A stretch of DNA of 64,000 bases from CAYFHQ01 sp964342805 (GCA_964342805.1 CAYFHQ010000010.1:1-64000); one strand, 5' to 3'. Positions 1 to 9,577 are shown, counted from the first letter of the stretch. The notes: a model not told the origin generated them from the letters alone. Numbers and translations: made by a program.

Positions 1-820
1 CAGCGATCAGGACACCTCCAATGAGGGCCCGCAGCATGGGGTCTCCCACCTTACCAAATTGTCGTCTACTGAAACGGATAGTTCTGATATAGACCAGGGC
101 CACCAAACCCATGCTCCCGCCAACAAGGGCCAGGGCAATGAGGTGGGAGGACTGGACCAACTCAAACTCTCCAAAAACAGGTATATTATTGGCAGGTCCA
201 CTGATAAGATAGGCCACAGTAGAGGCCGACACAGCCGACACAATGACCGGTGTAAAGTACTTTAAGTAGTCCTTATGTAAGAGGACTTCCAATACAAACA
301 AGGTGGCAAAGAGGGGTTCCTTAAAAACACCTGCCATGGCCCCAGCCGCCCCGCAGGCGATCAGGGTTTTTGTTTGCTCCTTGTTGAGTTTCCAGTTATA
401 GCCGAACCAAGACCCGATGGCTCCGCCCAAGTGGACGATGGGGCCATGCCTGCCCGCGGACCAACCTATGGCCATGGTCAACATATTCATGACTGTTTTG
501 ATGAGTACACTGGTTGGCTTCATGAGATAACGGCTGATTTGCTGCATTTCTTCCCGAACCCAGGAAACACCAAAGCCTGCGTCATCTTTTGATACCCATT
601 TCTTATTGAGCCAGCCGATGATCAAGCCGCCAGTAATGGGCACAATCAGCATTCTAAATCGAAAGGGCAGAGGATGATAGATCATGGTCAAACGTATGAA
701 ACCCCGCACACTTTCATTAAACATGAATCCAATCAGACCGGTGAGCACTCCAACCATGATGGCTAGAAGCAAGTGTTTACCGATCCGCGTTTGTTTTTGT
801 CTCTTCTTTTTCCCGTCCAT
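1..820 (-). CDS. CLC-family chloride channel/antiporter, C-terminus outside window
   Basis: Reading leftward from an ATG at 820 (Shine-Dalgarno GGGGGCAGGA) gives an open frame to the window edge, about 273 residues. It is a polytopic membrane protein of the CLC voltage-gated chloride channel family, which moves Cl- or other anions across the cytoplasmic membrane. The family signature near residues 119-136 is clear (GWSAGRHGPIVHLGGAIGS), as is a helix with GAAGAMAGVFKEPL. Two key positions look altered: the gating glutamate of GREGP is His125, and the selectivity loop usually written GSGIP reads GFGVS (residues 82-86). Transport mode therefore cannot be assumed. The family is certain; the anion is not. 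Confidence 0.9.
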   Translation of the reverse strand, partial: MDGKKKRQKQTRIGKHLLLAIMVGVLTGLIGFMFNESVRGFIRLTMIYHPLPFRFRMLIVPITGGLIIGWLNKKWVSKDDAGFGVSWVREEMQQISRYLMKPTSVLIKTVMNMLTMAIGWSAGRHGPIVHLGGAIGSWFGYNWKLNKEQTKTLIACGAAGAMAGVFKEPLFATLFVLEVLLHKDYLKYFTPVIVSAVSASTVAYLISGPANNIPVFGEFELVQSSHLIALALVGGSMGLVALVYIRTIRFSRRQFGKVGDPMLRALIGGVLIA

Positions 821-879
821 TCCTGCCCCCTTATGATAAACCTACCACAATTTCAGGATTTACCAAAGTCAAAGCAAAA

Positions 880-920
880 GAAAAGCCCTTTCCATGAAGA
901 AAATGATCAAAGAAGGGCTA
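880..920 (-). terminator. Rho-independent terminator of the LCP gene
   Basis: On the minus strand AGCCCTT (913-919) and AAGGGCT (884-890) form a 7-bp stem with a long loop, followed by TTTTCTTTTG. It lies just past the stop of the LCP gene at 926. Confidence 0.55.
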
Positions 921-925
921 TACCT

Positions 926-1966
926 TTAATTATTTGTTTTTGCCTCGTTGGCCTCTACGGATTTTTTGTAGAAGTTTTCAAGGATTTCCTCAGTCGCCGC
1001 TGGATCGTGGACATAGTAGAAACCTGTCCATTCGCCGGGTAGGCGGTGGGTTTCGATATTATTAAAGTCAAAACCAATAATGGTATTGGCATAGTAGACC
1101 ATATCGCTCAGCCCCATATCCGTCTTTACATAGTTAAAGGCTGTGTTGACCACTGCAGGTAGTTTGGGGCCAATGGCTTTTTGGGCAGCCAAGATCATAA
1201 ACTGCTGCTGGCGGTTAATTCGACCAATGTCACCGTCTTGGTAGGACCCGTCGTTGTTTTGTCTCCAGCGGAGGTACTTCACACTATTGGAGCCATTGAG
1301 TACTTGCTTGCCTGCTGGAATATCAATGTGTAGAGGCGGATCACTGTACTCATCGTCATAGAGCATGTGGAAGGGTACATTTACTTCCACGCCCCCAATG
1401 AGGTCAATGATTTCTGCCACACCATTGTAGTTTACTTTTACATAGTAGTGGATTGGAAGTTGCAATAGGTTGGCTACTTCCTTCTTCATGCCTAGAGAGC
1501 CACCGCCTGTTTTACCCAAACCATACACTGCATTGATTTTCTTTTGGTCCTTTCGTTCGTGACCCGGCACATAGTGGTAGGTGTCACGGGGAACGCTAAT
1601 TGCGTCAACCAACTTGTTGTCTGGATCATAGCTGACCAACATGATCATATCTGCCCGAGCGCCATCGGTTCCAAAGACCAGGACATTGATCCGATTGGTT
1701 GAATCAATCATTTTTTGTAGCTCCGTCCGTGTGTCCACTGGTTCAGATGGTTCTACCTCTCCGCCTTCTTGGACTGTATTGCCAACTGTCTCCGTTGGTG
1801 CAGGAGGATCAGGCTGTACGGCTACCACTTCGGCATCCGGCCGCATACTGGTGAAGGCAAATAGGACGCCACCCAGTAAAAAGGCAAAACATACGAAAGA
1901 AAGCAGAAAGATCTTCAAATAGTATTTCAATCTGAAAACCCCTTTTTCATTCACATTCTTTTTCAC
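926..1966 (-). CDS. LytR-CpsA-Psr (LCP) family cell-wall glycopolymer ligase
   Basis: LCP enzymes transfer undecaprenyl-linked polymers (teichoic acid, capsule) onto peptidoglycan outside the cell. The 346-residue protein has a short cytoplasmic start, one membrane anchor (about residues 13-38), a low-complexity Pro/Glu linker and then the LCP domain. The core motifs are visible: GTDGARADMIML, the conserved arginine in ISVPRDTYHY, and YLRWR followed by GDIGRINRQQ. The listed GTG start at 1966 has a poor ribosome binding site; a TTG at 1930 behind AAAGGGG would begin just before the anchor and is equally plausible. It is monocistronic with its own terminator. Confidence 0.93.
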   Translation of the reverse strand: MKKNVNEKGVFRLKYYLKIFLLSFVCFAFLLGGVLFAFTSMRPDAEVVAVQPDPPAPTETVGNTVQEGGEVEPSEPVDTRTELQKMIDSTNRINVLVFGTDGARADMIMLVSYDPDNKLVDAISVPRDTYHYVPGHERKDQKKINAVYGLGKTGGGSLGMKKEVANLLQLPIHYYVKVNYNGVAEIIDLIGGVEVNVPFHMLYDDEYSDPPLHIDIPAGKQVLNGSNSVKYLRWRQNNDGSYQDGDIGRINRQQQFMILAAQKAIGPKLPAVVNTAFNYVKTDMGLSDMVYYANTIIGFDFNNIETHRLPGEWTGFYYVHDPAATEEILENFYKKSVEANEAKTNN

Positions 1967-2150
1967 ATATTGCAGGCCTTTGACAAGTTTGCCATTCTAA
2001 AAAGTGACACCATTGTCAGAGGCCTGTAAAACTACGTCTTATTCTACCACATACCGTCAAGGGGTAGCATTTACAATTCAATTACAATAGGAAATGGTCA
2101 ACCCCTTGCCCTTACTGAACTGGAGACAAACGCTCCAAAAAATGTCGAAA

Positions 2151-2196
2151 AAAACGGCTTTCCCATTGGGCCTCAGACCAGTTGGAAAGCCGTTTT
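2151..2196 (-). terminator. Terminator of the crt-hbd operon
   Basis: A perfect 13-bp stem (AAAACGGCTTTCC at 2151-2163 with GGAAAGCCGTTTT at 2184-2196) lies directly after hbd. On the minus strand it is followed by a run of T residues. Confidence 0.9.
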
Positions 2197-2204
2197 GAAC
2201 AGTC

Positions 2205-3050
2205 TTATTTACTATAGTCGTAGAAGCCTTTACCAGACTTACGACCCAACAGACCCCCACGAACCATTTTTCTTAGAAGTGGGTGTGGTCGGTACTTAGG
2301 ATCACCAAACTCCTCATAAAGGACTTCCATGATAGCCAAGTTTACATCATTACCCACCAGGTCTGCTAGGGCCAGTGGACCGATTGGGTGGTTGGCACCT
2401 AGTTTCATGGCATTGTCGATGTCTTCTGCTGAAGCCACACCGTCAGCTAGAATACCAATGGCTTCATTGATCATAGGAATCAGAATCCGGTTTACAACAA
2501 AACCAGGGGCTTCTTCCACCTTCACAGGTGTTTTACCCAACTTCTCGGACATGCTCTTTACGCAGTCATATGTAGAAGGATCTGTCGCCAGACCATTAAT
2601 GATTTCAACTAGCTTCATTACTGGAACTGGGTTAAAGAAGTGCATACCAATTACCTTATGTGGACGGTTAGTTGCAGCAGCGATCTCTGTGATGGAAAGA
2701 GAAGACGTATTTGTTGCCAAAACAGCTTCTGGCTGAACAACTTGGTCAAGCTCTTGGAAGATCTTCTTCTTCAGGTCCATGTTCTCAGTCGCCGCTTCGA
2801 TAACCAAGTCCACTTCCTTGATATCTTCGATTGCAACCGTTGCTGTAACACGGCCGAGGATTTCATTTTTTACTTCTTCAGTGATTTTTTCTTTTTTCAC
2901 CATACGGTCTAGACCCTTAGTGATTGTCTTCATACCACGGTCTAGGGCGTCTTGGTTAATGTCTCTCATAAAAACGGTGTAACCCGCTTGTGCGCATACC
3001 TGTACGATTCCAACACCCATGGTGCCTGAACCTAGAACTGCTATCTTCAT
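2205..3050 (-). CDS. hbd: 3-hydroxybutyryl-CoA dehydrogenase
   Basis: This enzyme oxidises (S)-3-hydroxybutyryl-CoA to acetoacetyl-CoA with NAD(P), or the reverse during butyrate formation. The 281-residue length is typical. The N-terminus is a Rossmann fold (LGSGTMGVGIVQVCAQAGY), followed by the NTSSLSITEIA and GMHFFNPVPVMKLVEI segments of the HAD family, with the catalytic His in the latter. The ATG at 3050 follows GGAGG. It is 13 bp downstream of crt on the same strand, so the two are one operon. Thiolase and acyl-CoA dehydrogenase genes are not in the window. Confidence 0.96.
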   Translation of the reverse strand: MKIAVLGSGTMGVGIVQVCAQAGYTVFMRDINQDALDRGMKTITKGLDRMVKKEKITEEVKNEILGRVTATVAIEDIKEVDLVIEAATENMDLKKKIFQELDQVVQPEAVLATNTSSLSITEIAAATNRPHKVIGMHFFNPVPVMKLVEIINGLATDPSTYDCVKSMSEKLGKTPVKVEEAPGFVVNRILIPMINEAIGILADGVASAEDIDNAMKLGANHPIGPLALADLVGNDVNLAIMEVLYEEFGDPKYRPHPLLRKMVRGGLLGRKSGKGFYDYSK

Positions 3051-3063
3051 ATTGGTCCTCCAC

Positions 3064-3843
3064 TTATTTTCCTGTAAACTGTGCCTTTTCCTTTTGTAGG
3101 AATGCAGTCATTCCTGTTTTTTGGTCCTTAGAAGCAAAACATAGACCGAAGTAAGCAGCTTCAATTTCATTGCCCACTTCCAGGGTTTCTTCGCTTCCAC
3201 GATCAATGGCTAACTTCGAGTACTTGACCGCCAGTGGTGCGTTGGCAGCTATCTTCTTAGCCATTTCCATCGCTGCTTCCATGAGTTCTTCCGGTGCAGT
3301 CACCTTGTTCACTAGACCGATGGCCAAGGCTTCGTCAGCTCCTACCATGTCACCTGTGAAAATCATTTCCTTAGCCTTGCCGACCCCAACAAGCTTAGGA
3401 AGACGCTGGGTACCAGAGAAGCCTGGTGTGATACCTAGGCCCACTTCCGGTTGACCAAACCGCGCTTTTTGACTGGCAATCCGGATATCGCAAGACATGG
3501 CAAACTCGCATCCGCCCCCTAGGGCAAATCCGTTGACTGCAGCAATTGTTGGTTTTTCCAGCAATTCGATCCGGCGGAATACTTTTTGACCCAAAGCACC
3601 GAACACTCGACCCTGCTCGGCATTCATTTCTGCCATTTCTGAAATATCAGCACCGGCAATAAAACCCTTGCCTTCTCCAGTGAAAATCGCCATGCGGATG
3701 TCTCCATTGGACTCTAGCTCGTCGCAGACCACAGACAACTCTTTTAGGGTTGTGCTGTTCAAGGCATTGAGTGTCTTAGGACGATTAAACTTCACGATGG
3801 CAATGTCATCTTGTTGCTCCAGTACAATATTCTGTAGCTCCAT
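3064..3843 (-). CDS. crt: Enoyl-CoA hydratase / crotonase
   Basis: It hydrates crotonyl-CoA to 3-hydroxybutyryl-CoA (or the reverse), the step next to hbd, which follows 13 bp downstream. The 259-residue protein has the crotonase oxyanion-hole segments (GFIAGADISEM and NGFALGGGCEFAMSCDIRIAS) and the catalytic-glutamate region FGQPEVGLGITPGFSGTQRL. The start at 3843 is preceded by GGAGG. Crotonases are broad in substrate, so a 3-hydroxybutyryl-CoA role rests mainly on the pairing with hbd. Confidence 0.93.
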   Translation of the reverse strand: MELQNIVLEQQDDIAIVKFNRPKTLNALNSTTLKELSVVCDELESNGDIRMAIFTGEGKGFIAGADISEMAEMNAEQGRVFGALGQKVFRRIELLEKPTIAAVNGFALGGGCEFAMSCDIRIASQKARFGQPEVGLGITPGFSGTQRLPKLVGVGKAKEMIFTGDMVGADEALAIGLVNKVTAPEELMEAAMEMAKKIAANAPLAVKYSKLAIDRGSEETLEVGNEIEAAYFGLCFASKDQKTGMTAFLQKEKAQFTGK

Positions 3844-3879
3844 GACGGCCTCCTTCTATGTATACCAAACCCTTTAACC

Positions 3880-4254
3880 TTAATGTGTCAACGCTTCAAT
3901 GGCAAAACCAATCACCATCATGGTTATGCCTACAGCCGCAGGAGAGATTCCCGCACTGCCCAGTTCCTCTACTTCCTCTTTGGAGAGCTGTTCAAACCGC
4001 TTGCGTTGTTGTTCTTCCTTGGTGAACCTTCTACGGGTGAAAAACTCGTAGCGGATTTTAGGTGTTCCCACAAACCCGACTACGGCAACAAACATGGAAA
4101 CCGTTCCGGATGCTAGAATTGCCCAATACGAACCCATAGGGAAGGGCCATTTCAATAGCCAACCCATAGGGAGTCCCAATAAGCCAAACAAGACGCTGTA
4201 CTGGAGACCCTTAAAAAAGCCTGTCAAAATTCGTTCTAATGTTTTACCCGACAT
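3880..4254 (-). CDS. Small membrane protein of unknown function
   Basis: A 124-residue protein with hydrophobic stretches near residues 15-35, 42-62 and 104-122, and a charged cytoplasmic loop in the middle (FFTRRRFTKEEQQRKRFEQL). I do not recognise the family. It sits 36 bp upstream of crt on the same strand and may be co-transcribed, which would suggest a membrane partner of that pathway, but nothing in the sequence proves this. A good Shine-Dalgarno precedes the ATG. Confidence 0.7.
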   Translation of the reverse strand: MSGKTLERILTGFFKGLQYSVLFGLLGLPMGWLLKWPFPMGSYWAILASGTVSMFVAVVGFVGTPKIRYEFFTRRRFTKEEQQRKRFEQLSKEEVEELGSAGISPAAVGITMMVIGFAIEALTH

Positions 4255-4397
4255 GATTCCTCCTACTAGACGTTAACCATGCAACCCGTTACCTCTTCCA
4301 TTATAGTATAGGAATGGTCGTCGGTACATAGGCTTTGCATGGGTGTTTTTTTGCGTTATACTGTCAGTGTTTATACAGAATAAGAATCGAGGTCAAC

Positions 4398-5249
4398 ATG
4401 CAAAATAAACGTCAAGGAATACTCTTAATCCTTGTTTCTTCCTTATTTTTCGCCATTATGGCAGCGGCAGTAAAGGCCGTGCCCAACATTCCCTTACCAG
4501 AGAAAATTTTCTTCCGAAATGTCATTGGACTGGTAGCAGTCGGCATTCCCATGGCCAGACAGGGCATTTCCTTTAAACCCAACAACACCAAGCTGGTCCT
4601 CTTGCGGTTCGTTTTGGGTTTGTCTGGTGTGGCTATGTACTACCAATCCATTAGTATGCTCCAGTTGTCTGACGCAGTGATCATTAACAAGCTGTCCCCC
4701 TTCTTTGTCTTGATCCTTTCGGTGATTTTCCTCAAGGAAAAGATCAAACAATACCAGATTGGGGCCTTGGTACTGGCCATTGCGGGGGCCATGTTGGTGG
4801 TTAAGCCTGGCTTCAACTTCGACCTGCTACCGGCTGTTATTGGCATTACCGGTGCCTTTTTCGCAGGTTCAGCCTATACCACCATTCGTAAACTCAGTGC
4901 TTTTGACAAGCCCCAGGTGATTGTATTTTACTTTTGCCTCCTGTCTACCCTGGCCACCATTCCCTTTATAGTCGCAGGCCAATTCGTGGTTCCCACATGG
5001 ACAGAACTTGGCTTCTTGTTGATTATTGGCCTTGCTGCCCTGATGGCACAGATCGCCATGACCAACGCCTACCGCCATGCACCGGCCTCCCAGCTGGCCA
5101 TCTATACCTATGCCAATGTGGTCTTCTCCATTTTCTTTGGCATTGTCTTATGGGCGGAAATCCCGGACCTGTGGACCCTGGCCGGGGCAGGAATTATCAT
5201 TACGGCGTCTTTGATTAATACCTATGGGAACTTTAAGCAGGCCCAGTAG
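4398..5249 (+). CDS. EamA/DMT-family permease
   Basis: A drug/metabolite transporter of about 283 residues with ten predicted membrane helices arranged as two EamA repeats; the first half contains KAVPNIPLPEKIFFRN and the second LAIYTYANVVFSIFFGIVLWAE. Members export or import amino acids, nucleotides or metabolites; the substrate here is unknown. The frame is open from 4335, but the ATG at 4398 has the ribosome binding site (GAGGTCAAC) and begins directly before the first helix, so it is chosen. Confidence 0.9.
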   Translation: MQNKRQGILLILVSSLFFAIMAAAVKAVPNIPLPEKIFFRNVIGLVAVGIPMARQGISFKPNNTKLVLLRFVLGLSGVAMYYQSISMLQLSDAVIINKLSPFFVLILSVIFLKEKIKQYQIGALVLAIAGAMLVVKPGFNFDLLPAVIGITGAFFAGSAYTTIRKLSAFDKPQVIVFYFCLLSTLATIPFIVAGQFVVPTWTELGFLLIIGLAALMAQIAMTNAYRHAPASQLAIYTYANVVFSIFFGIVLWAEIPDLWTLAGAGIIITASLINTYGNFKQAQ

Positions 5250-5445
5250 GGTTATGTTTTCCAACCATTGAATACATGTTTAGCACGGGGACTGTTCGGC
5301 GTTAAGGCTGTACAGTCTCTTTTGTTATGGACAAACCAGCTGGCTACAAGCGTTCTACAATACAAAAGCCATTGCGGGGAAACAACTCACCTGTAATGGC
5401 TCGAATTTGAACACTTGATTTTCTTGATACCTGGCCTTATTACCT

Positions 5446-5898
5446 CTAAGTCTTCACAACCCCAAAAATAATCAGCAGGGCTAGCAAAATGGACCCGCAG
5501 ACCACAAAGATGTCTGCCACGTTGAAAATGGCGAAGTTGATCAGGGTGAAGTCAAAGTAGTCAATGACATAGTTGAGGCGGACCCGGTCAATGAGGTTGC
5601 CGATGGCACCACCAATGACGGACACCAGGGCCACGTTCAAAAGGAAGGGCCCCTTGTCTTGAATGTTCTTGTAGAGCATGCCACAGATCACGATGATTAT
5701 GGCTGCGGTTAATAGGATCAAAAAGGTCTGTTTGCCCCTGAAAATACTAAAGGCTGCACCTGTATTTTTTGCGTAGGTTAAGTGGAAAACCCCTGGCCAC
5801 AAATGGTAGCTGCCAATGGGTTGTAACTTGGTCACTGCTAAGTATTTACTCCACTGGTCCAATCCAATGATCAGCAGAATAGATAGGATATAATACAT
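5446..5898 (-). CDS. lspA: Lipoprotein signal peptidase (signal peptidase II)
   Basis: An aspartyl protease in the membrane that cleaves prolipoprotein signal peptides ahead of the lipidated Cys. The 150-residue protein has four helices and both catalytic aspartate motifs: GGAIGNLIDRV and FAIFNVADIFV. It follows cls by 12 bp on the same strand, so the two are probably co-transcribed. Its substrates would include the lipoprotein encoded at 19902-21323. Confidence 0.97.
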   Translation of the reverse strand: MYYILSILLIIGLDQWSKYLAVTKLQPIGSYHLWPGVFHLTYAKNTGAAFSIFRGKQTFLILLTAAIIIVICGMLYKNIQDKGPFLLNVALVSVIGGAIGNLIDRVRLNYVIDYFDFTLINFAIFNVADIFVVCGSILLALLIIFGVVKT

Positions 5899-5910
5899 GA
5901 TCGACTCCTC

Positions 5911-7467
5911 TTATTGTAGGGGGGACACCAAACGCCCAAGGGATTCTAGCAAGCGCTGGTATCGTGGTCGCTCCATGTGGGTACGGAGTTGAAGTTGACG
6001 GGAGTCCTCAAAATCCTGGAGAAAGTCCACTTCTAGCCGCCGGATCACTTCCTGATCATACAAAAAGGCATTGGCTTCAAAGTTGATTTCCAGACTCCGT
6101 ATGTCTAAGTTGGCTGTACCCACTGTCCCGCATTGGTCGTCCACAATAATGACCTTGCTATGGATAAAGCCCTTTTCATATTCGTAGATTTTCACACCTG
6201 CCTCAAGGAGTTCTTCTATGTTGTCCCTTGACGCCCAGTAGACAAAGAAATGGTCGGGCTTACTGGGGATAACAATCCGCACGTCTACACCACTTAAGGC
6301 ACTGGCTTTTAGGGCTGTCATTAGGCTGTCTTCCGGCACCAAGTAGGGTGAAGCAATCCAAACCCGTTCCTGGGCCCCAGAAATCATTAAGAAGTAGGCC
6401 TGTAAAATGGCCTTCCATTCAGAGTCTGGCCCTGAAGACACCACCTGCATGATGGTTGTGCCCTCGGCACATACCTTGGGGAAGTACTCTTCAGAGTCCA
6501 GGGCTTCACCAGAGACAAACTTCCAGTCGTCCAGGAAACTATTCTGAAGGCCATAGACGGCCTCCCCACAGATCTTCATGTGGGTATCCCGCCAGAAGCC
6601 CAGGTGCTTGTTGGCCCCCAGGTACTCGTCACCAATATTCAAGCCGCCTAGGAAACCCGTCTTACCATCGATCACAATGATCTTCCGGTGGTTCCGGTAG
6701 TTAAGCTCTCTGGATAGGATGGGAAAAGCCACCGGGAAAAAGGCATGGATTTCTATGCCTGCATGACGCAGGGCCTCCTTGTACTTTTTGCCCAGCTTCC
6801 AGCACCCAACACTATCATAGATAATGCGTACCTTAACACCTTCTTGGGCCTTCTTAATCAAAAGGTTCTTCACTTGATTCCCAATGACGTCATCGCGAAT
6901 AATAAAGTACTGCAAATGTATGTACTCCTGTGCCTCTTCCAGGGCCTCCAGAATACTCTGGAAGGTCTCCACACCATTGGTGAGAACTTCCACTTGATTA
7001 CGGATAAAAAATGGGGCTGAAGCATTCTCCATCAACAATCTGACCAGGCGGCGGTTCAAGGGACGGTCGGTCTGTGTAAAGACCGGTATAATGTCCACTG
7101 ACTCCATTTGGAAGGAAGCTGCCTGTTCCATCCGGTCCATGTCCGAAATCCGCTTACGTTTGGTCCGACGCTTTTTAGCGATATTGCGACCAAAGAGGAT
7201 ATAAAAGACAAAGCCCACCACAGGAACCAATGCAAGGACCACCAACCAAGATATCATTCTATGGGGATCACGGTGCTCGAAGAAGATAAAAACCATGATC
7301 AGAAAGATATACAGGGCAAAGAAGCTCTGGAAAGCTTGTTGAATGGTCCCCCAGGTCAAAATTGGGAGGATGTGCATTTGTACCAACTGCATATAAGAAC
7401 CCGACACCACCAAAACGATGGTGAACATGAGCCCCAGGTAGATCAAACGCTTGATCCATTTATCCAT
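5911..7467 (-). CDS. cls: Cardiolipin synthase (phospholipase D family)
   Basis: Joins two phosphatidylglycerols to cardiolipin and glycerol in the membrane. The 518-residue protein has two N-terminal helices (about 10-30 and 40-60, plus a third before residue 95) and two phospholipase D motifs, HRKIIVID and HSKVIIVDD, the pair needed for catalysis. Length and layout match bacterial ClsA. It is 10 bp downstream of trmB and 12 bp upstream of lspA, suggesting a trmB-cls-lspA transcript. Confidence 0.96.
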   Translation of the reverse strand: MDKWIKRLIYLGLMFTIVLVVSGSYMQLVQMHILPILTWGTIQQAFQSFFALYIFLIMVFIFFEHRDPHRMISWLVVLALVPVVGFVFYILFGRNIAKKRRTKRKRISDMDRMEQAASFQMESVDIIPVFTQTDRPLNRRLVRLLMENASAPFFIRNQVEVLTNGVETFQSILEALEEAQEYIHLQYFIIRDDVIGNQVKNLLIKKAQEGVKVRIIYDSVGCWKLGKKYKEALRHAGIEIHAFFPVAFPILSRELNYRNHRKIIVIDGKTGFLGGLNIGDEYLGANKHLGFWRDTHMKICGEAVYGLQNSFLDDWKFVSGEALDSEEYFPKVCAEGTTIMQVVSSGPDSEWKAILQAYFLMISGAQERVWIASPYLVPEDSLMTALKASALSGVDVRIVIPSKPDHFFVYWASRDNIEELLEAGVKIYEYEKGFIHSKVIIVDDQCGTVGTANLDIRSLEINFEANAFLYDQEVIRRLEVDFLQDFEDSRQLQLRTHMERPRYQRLLESLGRLVSPLQ

Positions 7468-7477
7468 TGCGCACTTC

Positions 7478-8134
7478 CTAATCTCTTAGTCCGTCCAGGT
7501 CAAATTCCATCCGATAAATGTTCAATCCATTGGCTACGTACTTGTCTTCATAATCGGTTGTTACAATGTCACTTGTGTTCCCACGGCCATGCAAGTCCAA
7601 GGTAATGGCCTGCTGGCGAAGTCTCAGTTCAGCTGTTTCGTTAAGGGTGAACTCAAACAAGATAGAGTTGTCCGTCTTAAAGTGAACCCAGCTGCCAGGT
7701 GCCGTGATATTGGCATAGTGCTTAAGGAAGCCCCGGTAGGTCAGACGGCGCTTAAGGTGACGGTTCTTTGGCCATGGGTCTGAGAAATTCAGGTAGATCT
7801 GATTGATCTCCATGGGGGCAAAGACCTCTTCAATATTCATGATGTCAAACCAACCAAATGCAATATTGGTGAGTCCCAGTTCGTGGGCCATCTTCGCCCC
7901 ATAAACCAGTACTTCTTCCTTACGTTCAATGGCAATGAAGTTAATGTCTGGGTTGCGCTTGGCCAATTCCACAGAAAACTTGGCCCGTCCTGCTCCCAGC
8001 TCCAAGTGGATGGGATTATCGTTTCCAAACCACTTGCCTCCCCAAGCACCACGATAGGCCTGTGGATGCTCCGTAATATACTCTTTGAAACTCAATAATC
8101 TTTCTTTTGAACCCGGCTTTTTTCTTCTTCTCAT
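7478..8134 (-). CDS. trmB: tRNA (guanine-N7-)-methyltransferase
   Basis: Methylates N7 of G46 in tRNA variable loops using S-adenosylmethionine. The protein shows LELGAGRAKFSVELA (SAM-binding motif I), then QIYLNFSDPWPKNRHLKRRL, the highly conserved DPWPK segment of TrmB. The frame is open from 8164, but the ATG at 8134 has AGGAAGGAACT directly upstream and starts the usual Arg/Lys-rich N-terminus; it gives 218 residues. Confidence 0.96.
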   Translation of the reverse strand: MRRRKKPGSKERLLSFKEYITEHPQAYRGAWGGKWFGNDNPIHLELGAGRAKFSVELAKRNPDINFIAIERKEEVLVYGAKMAHELGLTNIAFGWFDIMNIEEVFAPMEINQIYLNFSDPWPKNRHLKRRLTYRGFLKHYANITAPGSWVHFKTDNSILFEFTLNETAELRLRQQAITLDLHGRGNTSDIVTTDYEDKYVANGLNIYRMEFDLDGLRD

Positions 8135-8316
8135 AGTTCCTTCCTCGTTATGAATTGTTCTCAAATTATTATACCCGACTGGTGGGGGAAATCAAAATGT
8201 ATCGTGCAATTCCAAATATACACGTTCAAGGGTCAAACATGTAACATTTATTGAAATACTTGTGTTTTATCGTAATATACATTTATAGGCAAAAACACTA
8301 TATTAAAGGAGAAGTT

Positions 8317-9222
8317 ATGCTAAAACGACTAATCGCTGTGACATTATTGGCTTCAACTATCTTTGGTACATTTTCGTTTGCAGGAAACAAGGAACTCAAC
8401 TCATTATCCAAGTATGAGGGATATCAGGCTGATAGTTCATATCAATACCACAGAATTGGAAATGAGTGGATAAGAGCCAAAAAAACTGTCCTTGAAGGCA
8501 CTGCTCTAGATGCACAATCAGAACATCAACAAGCAGGTAGTTTGACTGCTGCAATTAATGCTACTGATAATGTAACTTCAAGTGCTGGGGGTACCCTCGT
8601 CAAAAGAACCATTTATGAAATTGAACCGAATACGCAGGCAGAAACTGGTCTAAAGATGCTAATGAGTTATCCAATAGTTGATGATCTTCCTTCGTACAAT
8701 GGTTACAAGGTTCAACAAACAATTGTTTTAGATTCTCGCAAGTATGAACCAATTGTAGTTAGTGAGGGGCGGGAAGTTGCGAAAGCACTTGAGCGAATTA
8801 TAAATATTCCTATAGGTCTTGCATCCACATGGGCTTGGGTGCCTGCTCAGGTTCTTGGAATCAGTATTGAAACCACAAATTTCGGGAGGAATGATCGGAT
8901 TACACTCATCCCTCAAACAGATTACTACAAGAGAATTATTGGAATTGAAGATAAGGATAAAAGATATCCAAATAGCAATTCTGAGTACATTTGGACTGCT
9001 ACATCAATAAAAGCATGGTATGTATGTGATATTAGCACTCAAATCGCTCAAAAAGCTGTTCCTCCTCAACAAGTTCAGAAATGGAGTTACCCAAACTATT
9101 ATTATGACCTCAATCACTTAACTTCTCAAGCTTATCAGAGGTATATTTCTGATGGATCGGTCTACATTGACACTGTTCAAGCTTTCAATTTCAAGGATCT
9201 AATTGATGGCCAAATTCGCTAA
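8317..9222 (+). CDS. Secreted protein of unknown function, AT-rich
   Basis: A 301-residue protein with a clear signal peptide (MLKRLIAVTLLASTIFGTFSFA), no further membrane segment and no family I recognise. The body is Tyr-, Ser- and Asn-rich. The ATG at 8317 follows AAAGGAGAAGTT; the open frame begins earlier at 8251 but has no ribosome binding site there. Base composition is visibly more AT-rich than the flanking housekeeping genes, and with the overlapping next gene it forms an isolated two-gene unit beside a tRNA, which is compatible with acquisition by transfer. Confidence 0.75.
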   Translation: MLKRLIAVTLLASTIFGTFSFAGNKELNSLSKYEGYQADSSYQYHRIGNEWIRAKKTVLEGTALDAQSEHQQAGSLTAAINATDNVTSSAGGTLVKRTIYEIEPNTQAETGLKMLMSYPIVDDLPSYNGYKVQQTIVLDSRKYEPIVVSEGREVAKALERIINIPIGLASTWAWVPAQVLGISIETTNFGRNDRITLIPQTDYYKRIIGIEDKDKRYPNSNSEYIWTATSIKAWYVCDISTQIAQKAVPPQQVQKWSYPNYYYDLNHLTSQAYQRYISDGSVYIDTVQAFNFKDLIDGQIR

Positions 9223-9574
9223 ATATACTGTTGCATTCCTTTTTATCATCTTATTGTTATATCAACTCAATTACCAACACACAATCAAACGGTCAGTACT
9301 AGACAATACAACTATCGCTGTTTATGATCACAATAATAGGCTAGTTGAAACTTCTTTGACAAGCATGAACCTAAAGCACATGCTTCGTCAGACTCTTGCA
9401 ACACCACCGCTTTTTTCCCAAAGGCGATTTGACAGAAGTGACTACTATATTATTCAGTTAAATAGCGAGCATGCAGGCTTGGTAATTGTTGATGGTGAAA
9501 CAGTATTTATCAATAACCAAACATTCCGAATATGGAATAGTAGCGAATTATTAAATGCTATTAGAAAAAAATAA
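9206..9574 (+). CDS. Small membrane-anchored protein of unknown function
   Basis: A 122-residue protein with one N-terminal hydrophobic segment (about residues 6-22) and a short extracellular domain. It overlaps the end of the secreted-protein gene by 17 bp in another frame, so the two are translationally coupled and probably work together. No recognised domain. It is closed by a strong terminator directly after the stop. Confidence 0.7.
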   Translation: MAKFAKYTVAFLFIILLLYQLNYQHTIKRSVLDNTTIAVYDHNNRLVETSLTSMNLKHMLRQTLATPPLFSQRRFDRSDYYIIQLNSEHAGLVIVDGETVFINNQTFRIWNSSELLNAIRKK

Positions 9575-9577
9575 CAA

